Positions 21,766 through 33,385 of a DNA stretch of 64,000 nt are shown piece by piece (position 1 is the stretch's first letter; the number at the start of each line of letters is the position of its first letter). Below the pieces are notes generated by a model. It was not told where the DNA came from and searched no databases. It saw only the letters and a list, made by a program, of their open reading frames with translations. The stretch is taken from positions 1 through 64,000 of the forward strand of contig JAKOGI010003143.1 of assembly GCA_029747015.1 (NCBI GenBank). The letters are read 5' to 3'. The stretch is from Carnegiea gigantea. Taxonomy: Eukaryota > Streptophyta > Magnoliopsida > Caryophyllales > Cactaceae. Made by a program: the position numbers and the translations under genes.

Positions 21766-22728
21766 TTAACACAAGGGGTTTGGTAATTTTTTGTAGAAAA
21801 ATGTTTAAAACTCTTTAATGAGAGAATAAAATTAAACAAAGAATAGATATACTGTTTTAATTTTTTCAGAAATGGTACTCCCAAAGTAATTAATAAATCA
21901 AACTATCAAAGTAATTAATAAATCAAACTATCAACAAGCAAAATCAAGAATTTATATATTATTCTTTCTTAGAATCTCTTCTGAAGATCTGTCGTTCTTC
22001 AATCTGCCACCATGCCCTTCATCTTCACGGGCCTTACTGGACTTACTTCGACTTGCAAACTATTTCTCTCCTCTCAAGAAATTAGAAAGAATAATGGTAT
22101 AGATTTGAGAGATTTATGAAGATAATTATTTTTATTTCTTGGTTTCCCAGGAAAAGGGGAATCAAAACATGATAGTGAGTAGATAACTCTTCAGGTGATC
22201 TATTCTTCACCTAAAATGTCTCTACCTTTTTTGCCGATAGTTTACATATTTATCCAACTTAAAAGAGAGGAGAACACTCTGCTTACATCATTCCTTACGA
22301 TACAGATTTAGATATAAAGTTTTATAGCAACTAGCAAGTAAAGACATAAAGTCATACTGCCAAACTTGTCAATTGTCATATTGTCGTGGTCCCACAACTT
22401 TGGTTGTCCTGCTTTCTGTAGAATTCTGATTTTCTAATTAAAGGTCATGTATAGTTGGCGGTGACAGTTGTCAGCAATAATGCCTAGTTTGTCTAATAGT
22501 GTCGTAGAATTTGGCCTTACATCTGGCTTGATGTTGGCAAAATCTTAACCGCTCATAGTAGTGCTTGTTTTTTCTTCCTTTTTTTCTTGACCAGTTCGGA
22601 AAATTTATTTCTAACTAATGGGAATCCTTGAAAATTTTCTAGTTCAAGTTGGAAGAGAAATTTTAACAGTTCATCAATCATCATCATAAGTTCCTTCCTT
22701 CATTCCTTCTTTAGTTATGACGATATGG

Positions 22729-23300
22729 TCAGCTCCTCACTTTTAAGTCCAAAGGCATATAGTATGCCTTCTTGACACTTAACAGCAAGGGCTCTGCTAG
22801 TTCTTCTATAGTTTTCCAAGACTCATTGAATCTGATAGGGTCAAATTTTTTAGATGCTTCAATATTAAGTTGGAAGTGCTTTGAGATATATCCAATTTGG
22901 ATGATACTGATTCTAGGGTATAGTATGCCAGTTTTTTCATCCTTTTCTGATGGTATAGTATGGAACTTAACAAAAATAGGCCCTTGTTTAAAGGTTTTGA
23001 TGACTTGAATAATTTCAGTTAGGAAATTGAAAAGTTCTGTGAGTTTTGGGTATAGGTAAATAAGATCAAGGTATCCAAATTCATAAAATTGATAGATGGT
23101 TTTAGGATTGGCGCATGTACATGCTGTAAATCTTGCAAATAGAGATTTTCCTCCACTTTAAAAACACCTGTGGAGCTTCATGAAGTTTCCAGTAAACAAA
23201 TTGAGTTGTCTTATAATATCCTACAATAAAAAGATCATTGATATAAAAAGGAACAAACTTTTTAGTTTGAGTAGTTGGATTGTTAGTTCTTTTTTATAGT
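22729..23300 (-). pseudogene. Pararetroviral ORF fragment, frameshifted
   Basis: Two consecutive minus-strand frames (about 23300-23102, then about 23130-22729) read as one protein with a frameshift near 23,110. The second frame is about 130 codons and ends in TGA at 22729-22731. Composition is rich in aromatic residues and Lys and unlike the neighbouring intergenic DNA. It resembles non-enzymatic ORFs of endogenous caulimovirids, but I could not assign it to coat or movement protein. Confidence 0.5.
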
Positions 23301-23316
23301 AGTTTTGCCTTTAGTT

Positions 23317-23706
23317 TTAGCATTCCTTCTCTTTTTCGAGAAATGGAGAGCTTGAATTAGGTTTTGTAGTTTGAGTAGTTGGTGAAGTTTGTGACTTCGC
23401 TGGATTGATAGTTGATAGAGTTGATAAAGAAGAAGTTGGTTTGAGAGAGCTAATAGATTTTAGCATCTCTGCTACAACAATTCTTCCTTGTTCTAGATCT
23501 TTCTTTATATCTCTGATGATGTCAGTAGTTCCTATAGAAAGTTCATTAATTTCTGTTCGAAGATTATCAACAATAGGTTGAACACCAGCTTTAAGTTGCT
23601 CAAGTCCTGTTGAGACTGTTTCAAGATATTCGTTCAAGTGTATAGAAAATTCTTTTTGACAGAATCCGTATGAAGCGTGGTAGACAGGGATATGAACAAA
23701 TTGCAC
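23317..23706 (-). pseudogene. Coiled-coil, virion-associated-protein-like ORF (pararetroviral)
   Basis: A 129-codon open frame. Residues 25-90 show heptad-like Leu/Ile spacing and charged residues typical of a coiled coil; the C-terminus is Ser/Thr/Pro-rich and basic. Small coiled-coil proteins of this size occur next to the polyprotein in Caulimoviridae. The N-terminal end overlaps the inversion junction, so the true start may be missing. Assignment is by architecture and neighbours only. Confidence 0.45.
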
Positions 23707-24810
23707 TCACAGTACAACTACAAAAACCCATCTTTCAAGTTAACATCATTAATAAAGAGGACTTAATCGATAAGTTAAAACAAATCTATTCAGACAATCC
23801 TTTACAATTTTGGAAACCTGAATATCCTAGAGCTAAAATCGAGTTAACTAAAGAAGTTTATATTAAAGAAAAACCAATGCTCTGTACCCATGAAGATATA
23901 AAAGAAATTTCTATACAAATCAAAGAATTATTTGAAAAAGGATTAATATGTCTGTCAAAAGGAAGTTATTCTTCACCAGCCTTCATGGTAATGAATGAAG
24001 ATGAAAAAAGAAGAAATAAAGCTAGAATGATTATAAATGACAAAAAAACTTAACTAATTTACAAAAACAGACAATTATTTCTTATATAATTAAGAAGTTT
24101 TAATCAATATTGTAAAGAACAATAAATATTTCTCAAAATTTGACTGTAAATCAGGATTTTGACAAATAAAATGGAAAAAAATAGTATCAAATATACAGGC
24201 TTTCGTACATCTCAAGGATTTTATAAATAGACAGTAATGCCGTTTGGACTTAAAAATGCACGTAGAATATTTCAAAGACAGGTGGATGATGCTTTTAAAC
24301 ATTTAAATTCATTTTTGGTCGTCTACATTGATGACATCTTAATCAGCTCTACAACTCTAGAAGAGCATCGAAATCACTTACAGATGTTTGCAGAAACTGC
24401 TATAAAAGAATGTATATGTCTTAGCGAGAAAAAAGCTACTATTGAATAAGAAAAAAATTAATTTTTTAGGATTCAAACTAGGATCTAATGGTATTTCTTT
24501 ACAAACTCACGTTTCCAGGAAAATAATAGAATACCCTAATGGGCTAAGAACTAAAAAGCAAATTCAAAAATTTTTAGGACTACATAATTATGCCAGCTCT
24601 TATATTTCTGATCTAGCAAGAAAAAAGAAAGATTTACAAAGTTTGCTAAGAAAAAATAATACCAAAGGATAGAGCGAACATCAAATTGTAAAAGCTTGAA
24701 AGAAGAATGTACGAATTTATCCAAATTCAGACTACCAGAACCTGAAGATAATTTGACTATGCAAACTAATGCTTCTGATAAGGTTTGGTCTGCAGTATTA
24801 AATATTTTTT
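23670..24810 (+). pseudogene. Pararetroviral reverse transcriptase and RNase H fragment
   Basis: The first open frame (to the TAA at 24051-24053) covers the region before and in the RT fingers, including SSPAFMV and ARMIIND. A stretch with several stops follows (24054-24236). A second frame (24237-24449) holds the palm with PFGLKNA and the catalytic YIDD. A third (24442-24672) holds NFLGF and KFLGLHNY of the thumb/connection. After another shift, an RNase H start (TNASDKVW) is visible to about 24,800. At least three frame changes and multiple stops: inactive. The C-terminal RNase H and later viral ORFs are absent. Confidence 0.82.
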
Positions 24811-24827
24811 TAATTTGAATATTGTTC
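24810..24827 (+). repeat. 18-bp repeat at the virus-host junction
   Basis: TTAATTTGAATATTGTTC occurs here, between viral RNase H and host DNA, and again at 24876-24893 within the host intron copy. A likely templated filler at the integration junction. Confidence 0.7.
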
Positions 24828-24830
24828 CCT

Positions 24831-25010
24831 TTTTCTCTCTCCTCTCTTCTTCCACACTCATATCATTTGAGCGTCTTAATTTGAATATTGTTCGGAAATA
24901 ATAAATATTTTTTTACAAATGTATTAATTTAAAAATCATATTATCAGTATTAAAAATGATATGTCTATCAAAAAAAATTATTAAAAGTGGAATGATTAAA
25001 GGAGGATTAT
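24831..25010 (+). repeat. Second copy of LysM intron 1 without the miniature element
   Basis: Matches 18277-18370 and then 18749-18840 in order (CTCTCTCCTCTCTTCTTCC, TCGGAAATAATAAATATTTT, ATGATATGTCTATCAAA, GAATGATTAAAGGA). It lacks the 378-bp miniature element at 18371-18748. No LysM exon is attached, so the locus was duplicated or rearranged. Confidence 0.85.
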
Positions 25011-25201
25011 ATATTCGCCCCATGAGAACAGCTTACATAAAAGTATTTGTTAATTTAGGAAGTATCCTGATGTGGTCCTGCTGTTAGAAATTGTTGCCCT
25101 GGTGGACTGAAGAGAAGAGGTTATAAATGCTGAGGCAAAACATGCAAATTGGAAATTTATCGATAATTATTGAGGGATATTAGGGTAATTAAATACTGAA
25201 T

Positions 25202-25612
25202 GTTCCGTTTGATTCTTAGAAAATTTGGTGGAAAAAAAAAAATTGAAGGAGAAAAATGTGAAGGAAAAAAAAGTAGGGAGAAAGTGAATATTTTTTCTTA
25301 TTTGGATTGAGAAAAAGATACAAGAGTTTGGATGAGAAATTTAAATATTGATGAATTACTTGAATCATGATGATACCATGTAAGTAGTGTGAGGTTGAAG
25401 AAGGTCAGAAATGCTTTGGAAACTTTTCCTAAACCTTTAACACAATTTTATGAGGAAGATTTTATCACTTGTTTCTAACAATTTTTCCACCTAATTTTCC
25501 TCCATATTTTTTTTTTGGTGATTTTTTCTAAACCAAACACACACAAAAAAAAAAAAAATTACTTTCTCAAATTTTTTTCTTTCTACTTAATTTTTCAAGG
25601 TTCAAACAGAGC
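25202..25612. mobile_element. Candidate miniature element with GTTCCGTTTGA/TCAAACAGAGC ends
   Basis: The left end GTTCCGTTTGATTCTTAGAA and the reverse of the right end GCTCTGTTTGAACCTTGAAA are imperfect inverted repeats of about 25 bp. The interior is A-rich on the left and T-rich on the right. No clean target duplication found. Superfamily uncertain (hAT- or Harbinger-like). Confidence 0.5.
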
Positions 25613-25992
25613 TTAATGGCATCACAAAAGTAGGAACAAACAAATGAAAAGAAAAATAGGCATAATATATAAGAAAGAGACAAGAAATTGATATGAAAGA
25701 TGGTTTTTCATAGAATCAAAAGGACTAGCATTTCCAAAATATTAGTTAACTGTACGATATCCCACTCTAGGCTGCCAGCAGTCTCAAATCAGATGAAACA
25801 TCATGAAATGTTCTCCCAGGGGAGAAAGAAAAAGATATTATAGTATGAGGATAAAAATTAACTGCAATTATTCAATATCAACAAAAGAATCAGCAAGTGA
25901 GACACCATTATACAAATTTTTTGAGTCCCCCAAGGATTTTTATACTCTGATTTTTAGTGTTTGCCAGTGATGTATTTTCACCTCTCTATCTG

Positions 25993-26039
<47 letters not shown>

Positions 26040-26062
26040 TGCGTGGAGTTTGACACCCTTCC
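25613..26062. other. Intergenic DNA with (TC)n(AC)n microsatellite
   Basis: No gene seen. A TC run followed by an AC run lies at about 26004-26038. CTTCC at 26058-26062 is the left target duplication of the next element. Confidence 0.6.
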
Positions 26063-27280
26063 TGTTAGATTTAATTGCATAAGGACAAAAAGGGGTAGAG
26101 AATTGTGTCTACATGCTTTTTCGATTGTTCCAGAACACTCCGGAAAACTGTTTGGGATGCATATTTGGAGTGAAGTAGAAACAAAAATAATTGTGGAAAT
26201 AATAAAGGTGACATAGTATTTTTATATGGAAAATCACCTCTGACTCAATTGAGGAGTAAAAACCACGACCTACCACAGTAGTATTTCAGCAACACTTTTA
26301 CTAGACGGGCCGAACACATTACAAAGGTAACAATCACACACGTAACTTAGTCTACCCCGAGACCTAGTTACAAACACCACGTCCAACGTCCCCTAAGACT
26401 TGGACACTCTCTTATCTCACTGATGAAAAAGAGAACAATACCTTACTTGAATGCTTCTAAGCAAGATGAGTGTAAGGTACAATATAATCCCTATTATGCC
26501 AATATTAAAGACTTGATTTAGCACTCTCTTTGAATGTTTTTCTCACAGAAAACTCTGAGTCACAAAAATAATTTTTAAGCCTCAAAAAACCATGAGACAC
26601 GCTGAGGAAAAAGGCAACTTAAATAGAGGAATGTGTGTAAGTGAGAAAGGAGAACAATTCTCCCACTAAGTACTTGTGGTGCAAAAGTAGGAGGAAGTGA
26701 ACACCACTCCTTTCAACTGATCAAACTCCAACAGTCAATCCCCCACATTTCTTGACTATCTTAGCTATTCCCTAAAAAGTAGGATCAATTACTTGGTAAA
26801 CATTCTTCCCTAAAAAGTAGGATTAAATCTCTCAACATTATTTGCAAAGGAAGAAACCGTTTTAGACTCAACTGACATCAGAAAAATTAATCTCCATTAT
26901 TTCATGAAATTCGACAATCACAAATCATTTTAAAATCTTGAAACTCGTTTTTTATTTTTGACCTTAAAACACTGCAGTCCTGACTTCTCAGAACTGTTCT
27001 AAAGCAGTGTTATGAGATACCTCAAAAATCATTCAAAGTAAACGATAAGTCAAGAACCTTCTAATTAGTATATTAATAAGAATCTAAATGAATAATGCAC
27101 ATACGAAACCTAAGACTCTTGTTATCAGTTGAACTCTTTGCACATGTATCGACTTTGACGCTCCACGCTCATTCGAACCGCTCCAAGTATTTTCTCGATC
27201 CTGTCTCAACACACAACAACATATTGACTAGTACATTTTGATTATTATCATCAAAACTTTACACATTAATTGGGTCAACA
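26063..27280 (-). repeat. 3' LTR of the Sirevirus-like element (1,218 bp)
   Basis: Starts TGTTAGATTTAAT and ends GGGTCAACA. Matches 35074-36295 throughout with many scattered substitutions, so the insertion is not recent. Confidence 0.92.
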
Positions 27281-27294
27281 ATTTCCCCCTTTTC
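27281..27294 (-). other. Polypurine tract of the Sirevirus-like element
   Basis: The minus strand reads GAAAAGGGGGAAAT directly before the 3' LTR. Confidence 0.8.
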
Positions 27295-27763
27295 GATGAT
27301 GACAAACCAAATGACAGTTAGTCGTCATTAATGATAGGGCAAAACAAATGTGCCAAATACATTCGTGCCAAAATAGTTTATACAATCTACACAAGAGAGA
27401 GAGCAAGAGTTAAGAGGTCAACTTGAAACTAGGCAAACCAATCGAAACGAGATCATACTCATCTTCCCCTTTTTGACATCATCGAAAAGGGTGAGTAGGC
27501 TGGAAGTTAGAATCCAGTGTGGATGCAATTACTACCAAATCGGTAATGCAGGAAATAACAGCGATACACTCAAGTGTACGGTACAGTAATGATATTGGCT
27601 ATCAGAGTCACGCACAAACAAGTAACACATTCGACAAGCAACGGCATAGCATAAATGCAAAAACCATCCAGCAACAGTCACAAACCACCACAAGTTATAT
27701 GCATAACCAAGTGTTTCAAAAGTAGAATGAACAACAATGTTGGAAACAGGGACCAAGAATAGA

Positions 27764-30085
27764 TTAGGTAGAGGAGGATGGAGAAGCAAATTTGGCTGTG
27801 AGGGCAGAAAAGGCACTCAGGAGATCCTCGTGACGTTTCGCATTGAGAGCTTTTTCCTCTGTAAGTGCCTACTTCATTTCAGCTATTTCTCCCTTCAAAT
27901 GGTTCTGGTCCTGCAATAGTGTATCGAACGTATGAGGGCCAGAGGTGGAGGCCTCACTGGGAATAGGGCCAAGGATGTTTGGAGCCCCTGTTATGAAGCT
28001 GCACTGCCGCCATTTGTCACCTGGAAACCACATCCAATCAAGTTACTGCTTCCAATTCGTCACTAACCTCAAAGCCCACTCTCTTCTGCAAGGAAATCCC
28101 AAGTTTTTCAAACACTGAAGTCAGCAAGAACCCATATCCCATGTTATGATCCTTAGATGTGTTAGCAATTCTCGTAATATGGCTAATCATGATTATGGGC
28201 AAGTTGATTTTCTCACCGGGATCCAACAGATCAGTGTAAGACATGTCCATGGGGTCAGCAAGGTTGCGTGCCTGACCTCGGGAAACGATATGCTTAATCA
28301 CAAACCAATACAACAATCGATGCAATGGAATCATTTCCCCTTTCTCACGGACCGGTACTCAGTCAGATGAGGCTTTTGGGCTAGTCTCCGGATTAATTCC
28401 AACAACTGCTCATCACCAAGCAAGCTCATGTCCTCATGTACACACACATCAAAACCTTTCGATGACACCCCTAGCAACTCACCTAAATCATTAGCCTCAA
28501 AACATAGCCCATGACCATTAATTGTGCTTATCACCACCCCACTGGTGATAACACAGTTTGCATAAAGGTGAGCCAAATCTGGAACAAAACAACTTCTTTT
28601 AGTGTTCCCAAAAAGATCCAATCAACCTTGTGCCTCTAATTTCTCTAAAAACATTCCAAGCCCCTGTTCCTGAAAATAAGACGCTCTAACCATCTTACCC
28701 CGAACCACAGTTTTCTGAAGAAAATACTCGTATTTCTCAGCAGGTGTCATGTTTTTCCTAATTCTCTTTTTCTTTGGTTCATCAAATTCTTCAACCAATT
28801 CTGACACCTGTTCTAGAGCCTCCCGTTTTTGAGCAAGTTTCTTGAACGGAGCTGGTTTAGTGGGTGTTTTGGTGGATTTAGGAGCTAGTTCTTTCTTCTT
28901 GACAGGGCATTCAACTTTGTCTTCTGGAAGGAGTAAAGCAATGGGAGGACCCGAACTACGAGTTTGAGGTCGTGGTGAGGGTGCAGTGATGGGTGTGTTG
29001 GGTGAGGTTGTAGTCTTTATTTGGCATTTGATAGCTAGTTTAGTCTTTGTTTGGAGGATGGTCTTGATGGTTCATTTGAACCGCAAGATTGGCTAAGACT
29101 CATCAATAGGGGTGATCAAAACTGGTTAACCGGAAAGTCGGTTCGCAAAAATTGCGAACTGTAAACCAAACTGAAACTTGTGGTTAACCGAATTTTTTAG
29201 TTCGGCAAAAATGTGAACAGTAATCGAACCGAAAAACTTGGTTAACCGGATTTTCGGTTCGGTTAACCGGATTTTCGGTTCGGTTACCGGTTAACCGTTA
29301 ATTTAAATTGTTAAATTTCAATTTTCACTTCTTTTTTTAATTAATTTAACTATTTAAGACACCAAATATTAATTTACACATTATTGTATGTTTAGTCTTA
29401 TCTTTAATAATTATAAAATCTACACTTGACCAATATAAATTTTAGTTATTTTTTAAATAAAAGTGTAAGTTTTGGTTTCGGTTAACCGTGCGGTTAACCG
29501 AATTTCAAATGGCCGAACCGAAACCGAAACTGAAACCAAAACTGCAAAATTTTTTCGGTTCGGTTAACCAAACCGAATTTTTTCGAAAAATCAAATCGGT
29601 TAACCGGATTTTCGGTTCAGTTTTTCGGTTCTTCGGTTCGATTTTTTGGTTTCGGTTTTTTTTACTCACCCCTACTCATCAATGTCCTCAACAACCGGAT
29701 GATCATTAAGAGGGGGTTCCTCAATAATATTTTCAACAACCATATCAACAGAATCCTTAAATTCCCTGCTGACTCAGCATTTTCCACTATTCTTGGCTCG
29801 GTCACAACCGGTCATACACCACTATCTCCTTTCCCGTAACCTTGTGAAGTTCTTTTATGATGGGTCCAATTGAGTCATCACAACTCAATCCCACTGACTG
29901 TAGGAATAGACTCCTCAAGAACCCGAAAATGAAAGGGGTAACAGAGAAGGAAGTGGAACGAGTGATATCCATACCAACGGTGACCTCTTTCGGTGGTGAA
30001 GACAACGAAGATGCCCCCTTTTTCTTAATAATTGGTCACGTAGTGAACGCGAGTGAGATGCTTTACCACCACGAGTTCGTGCCAT
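27764..30085 (-). pseudogene. Envelope-like ORF of the Sirevirus-like element, broken
   Basis: Starts at the minus-strand ATG at 30085-30083 with MARTRGGKASHS, a Ser/Arg-rich N-terminus like that of Sirevirus envelope-like proteins. Further on are MSELVEEFDEPKKKRIRK, a middle domain with NLPIIMISHI and GYGFLLTSVFEKLGI, and a coiled-coil C-terminus (EIAEM, EEKALNAKRHEDLLSAF) ending at TAA 27764-27766. That middle domain is widely seen in plant transposon proteins. Damage: a TGA at about 28,622, several frameshifts and a 568-bp hAT insertion at 29107-29674. No transmembrane segment or fusion peptide was seen; the role of this protein in the family is unproven. Confidence 0.75.
29107..29674. mobile_element. 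hAT miniature element (GGTTAACCGG family), 568 bp
   Basis: Terminal inverted repeats TAGGGGTGATCAAAA and TTTTTACTCACCCCTA, with a perfect 8-bp duplication CTCATCAA (29099-29106, 29675-29682). The interior is built from GGTTAACCGG and CGGTTCGGTT words on both sides, typical hAT subterminal repeats. Same family as 42556-43133. It interrupts the envelope-like ORF. Confidence 0.92.
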
Positions 30086-30869
30086 TTTGAAGAATAGAGG
30101 AGGAATGAAGTTAGGGTTTTGGTGGGTTAAGAAAGAGGCAGGAGGTTGATTTCTTGAGGGGGGGAGAGAGAGAGAGAGATGGATGGGTTTAAAGAAGAGA
30201 TCGAGAATAGGAGAAATTAATGCTGAAATGATTTGACCGAAAAAAAGGAAGGGGTTGAAGAATTTTTTTTCAGCCCTTCTTTAAAGAGGGAGAATTTTTG
30301 CATGCAACACATCATTACACACTAGGTAGGCCGCAAATTATAAGTTAGGTGCAATGAAAAACGAAAATTTAATTTCCAACATATGTTTAACAATGCCACT
30401 TGATCAGCACACGATACAAACAGTGGTCCGATCTGTTCCTAGAGCATGTTCTTACTGCTAAATGTTTGGTGACAAAGGATACTAAGGGCAATATCATTAG
30501 ACCTCAACGAGCGTCAACATGTTATATTCCACACATATGCCAACAATAGCACAAGAATTGAATGCATCTGTTGGATCAATTTATTTGGCCTAAAAACCTT
30601 TATCTAGTCAATCATTGAGAGATAGTCAAGCATGCTCAAGTACTTTTAATCAAACCCAATTCAAGTCTATTCCTCTCAAACTGTTTTCTACTCAATGCCG
30701 TGGTAAAAATGTCAGCAATTTGTTTATTAGTGGCATAAAAATTCATTAAAATTAAGCCATTTTCAACATTATTTCTCAAAAAATAATGAAGTATGTCAAT
30801 ATGCTAGGTCCTTTTATGTTGACAAGGGTTTTTGGCAATGTTAATTGCACTTGTGTTATCATAAAATAT
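30086..30869 (-). other. Spacer between RNase H and envelope-like ORF
   Basis: Internal retroelement sequence. The last part of pol (DIFTTALSRKQFE-like) can be traced on the minus strand around 30,650-30,720; the rest has no open frame. Confidence 0.55.
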
Positions 30870-32520
30870 GGGAATGCATCCCATGTCAACACAAAGTCAT
30901 TGAGTTATTGCCGTATCCACAACAATTGAGCACAATAAGAAGCAGCCGCTACATACTCGGCTTCTGCTGTGGATATGGAAACAAAGTGCTGTTTCTTAGT
31001 TACCCAAGAGACCAAACAGGGTTCGAGAAAATGAGTCATACTTGAGGTGCCTTTTCTATCAACCAAGAATCTAGCATAATCAGCATCCGCATACCCAATG
31101 AGGTCAAAATTGCACCCTCAAGGATACCATAAAGCTAAGCCAGGGGTGTGTTTCAAATATCTCAAAATCCGTTTTACAGCTCTCAAATGTGTTTCTTTAG
31201 GTTTAACTGAAAACGGGCGTACAAACCAACACTGAAAACTATGTCAGGTCTGCTGGCGGTTAGATATAGAAGCGACCCTATCATGCCCCTATAGGATTTC
31301 TTCTCAATTGAAGGACTCCCATCATCTACAACCAACCTAGTTGAAGGTGAGATGGGTGTGTCTATAGGCTTGGCTGATTTCATTCTAAACCATTTAATTA
31401 ATTCCTTGACATATTTTTATTGATATATCATAGTTCTGTTTGAAGTTTGCTTGATTTACAAGCCTAAGAAAAAGTTAAGCTCGCCCATCATGTTCATCTC
31501 AAACTCAATCCTCATCAATTTTGAAAATTCATCATATAAATCACTGTTGGTTGCTCCAAATATAATGTCATCGACATATATTTGAATAATCAACAAATAT
31601 CCCCCTTTTGATTTGAGAAATAAGGCATTATCAACCTTAACCCTTTGAAAACCCATTATTGATTAAAAATTTTGGCAAGCATTCATACCAAGCTCTAGGA
31701 GCTTGTCTTAAGCCATAAAGAGCTTTGTCAAGTTTAAACACATGGTTAGGCAAATCATGATTTTCAAAATCAGGGGGTTTGGCTTACATACACCTCTTCC
31801 TTAAGGTATTCGTTGAGGAATGCATTCTTGACGTCCATTTGGCACAGTTTGATCTCCATGTGGGCTGCGAAAGCCACCAGAATACGGATAACCTCGATCC
31901 TTGTAATAGGTGCAAATGTTTCCTCATAATCGATCCCCTATTATTGGTTGTAACCCTGAACCACCAGCCTGGCCTTATTTCGAGTGATTGTTTAAAACTC
32001 ATCCAATTTATTCTTGAACACTCACTTGGTACCAATTATTGGTCTATCCTTAGGTCGTGGTTCAAGGTGCCAAACCTTGTTCCTTTCGAACAGATGAAGC
32101 TTCTCTTACATAGAAGCAACCGAATCACAATCTGTAAGAGCTTCATGAATATTCTTTAGCTCAATGTTAGATAAAAAGGCATAGAAGGCACAAAAGTTTA
32201 TGAGGTTAGATCCGGTTTGCACCCCTGTGTTAATGTTAGACATAATCTGGTCAAGGGGGTGCGAACTTTGGTGCTTCCAGGGTCGTAGAGTAAATTGATC
32301 CACAGACACATTTTCCAATCTCTCCTGGATACTTGGTGAAACAGGTTCTGGATCTGTTCTGGAGCCTGTTCCTGAATCAGTTTAGGAAGGATCGGGTTAA
32401 GTGGGCCGGTTTTGTTCCAAATTAAGTTCGACAATGCTTCCCCCTGACTGGTTTGCTCCCTGTCCACCTTTCACATTATCAGATCCAGGATTTGGTTCAC
32501 CTTCAGAAGTCTTATCGTTA
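30870..32520 (-). pseudogene. Copia reverse transcriptase and RNase H, broken
   Basis: Visible on the minus strand: an RT palm fragment (31656-31456) with the catalytic IYVDDIIFGAT, a later RT piece (31383-31183) with GSLLYLTASRPDIVF, and the RNase H block STAEAEYVAAASYCAQLLW near 30,930-30,980. The frames are separated by stops and shifts. The catalytic YVDD is preserved, but there is no continuous frame. Confidence 0.85.
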
Positions 32521-32521
32521 T

Positions 32522-33385
32522 CTACCATAGAGCTTTGAGTGAGCGAGAGGTCTTTCTCACAAGACTAAATTCGAACTCTTCATCCTGTGTATCATGCTCA
32601 ATCAAGGAGTTAGTCTCATCAAACAACACATGCACACTTTCCTCAACACACAAGGTCCGTTTGTTAAATACTTTGTAGGCCTGACTGTGTGAAGGATACC
32701 CTAAGAATATGGCTTCATCACTTCTAGGGTCGAACTTTCCCAAGGATTTCTTCCCATTATTATGCACATAGCATTTGCAACCAAACATTCTCAAGTGCAT
32801 AATATTGGGTTTTCGTCCTTTGAAAAGTTCATAAGGAGTCTTGTTGAGTATTGGTCTAATCATGCATCTATTAATAATATAACATGATGTATTCAACTCC
32901 TCTACCCAAAAGTTTCTAGGAAGACCACTAGCAATAAGTATAGTCCTAGTCATATCCTCTAGAGTACGATTTTTAGACTGTACCATCCCGTTTTGTTGGG
33001 GTGTTTTAGGAGTAGAAAAGTTGTGATCAATACCGTGTTCATTACAATAATCAATGAAGTTGGAGTTCTCAAACTCTTTGCCATGGTCATACGTAAGACT
33101 TACCAATGAGTGTCCTACTCCCTTTTCAATTTTCTTAAGAAGTACAAGAAACTTTTCAAATTATTCATCTTTCGATGCTAAAAATAGAGTCCAAGTGAAA
33201 CGAGAGTAACCGTCCACTATGACAAACACATATCTCTTCCCACCTCTACTTGTAATCCTCATAGGAACATACAAATCAACATGTAATAGTTCAAGAGGTC
33301 TAGAAGTGCTAACACAGTTATTTGACTTGAAAGAAGTCCTAACTTGTTTTCCTTTTAGTACAAGCGTCACACACCTTGTCATCAT
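32522..33385 (-). pseudogene. Copia integrase, broken
   Basis: Two frames (33385-33161 and 33106-32522) split by a stop near 33,160. The first catalytic Asp is in LLHVDLYVP, the second in YDHGKEF. Where the third acidic residue (Glu of VVE) is expected the sequence reads QQNGMVQSKNRTLE, that is Gln in place of Glu. This breaks the D,D-35-E triad. The downstream GYP...KVFN block of the copia GKGY-type C-terminus is present. Confidence 0.85.

Larger units (their letters stand above)
21100..24810. mobile_element. Endogenous pararetrovirus (Caulimoviridae-like), rearranged and defective
   Basis: Two parts in opposite orientation meet near 23,660-23,700. The minus-strand part (21100-23706) carries a tRNA-Met type primer site, short ORFs and a coiled-coil protein. 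The plus-strand part (23670-24810) carries a broken reverse transcriptase and the start of RNase H. No LTRs or integrase are present, as expected for a plant pararetrovirus captured by end joining. Stops and frameshifts in every conserved region make it non-functional. The right border carries repeated host sequence (see findings). Genus is not assignable by eye. Confidence 0.8.

Noticed and set aside
31779..32159. Plus-strand 126-aa ORF
   Set aside because: Antisense shadow of the copia RT region, which has clear minus-strand motifs.
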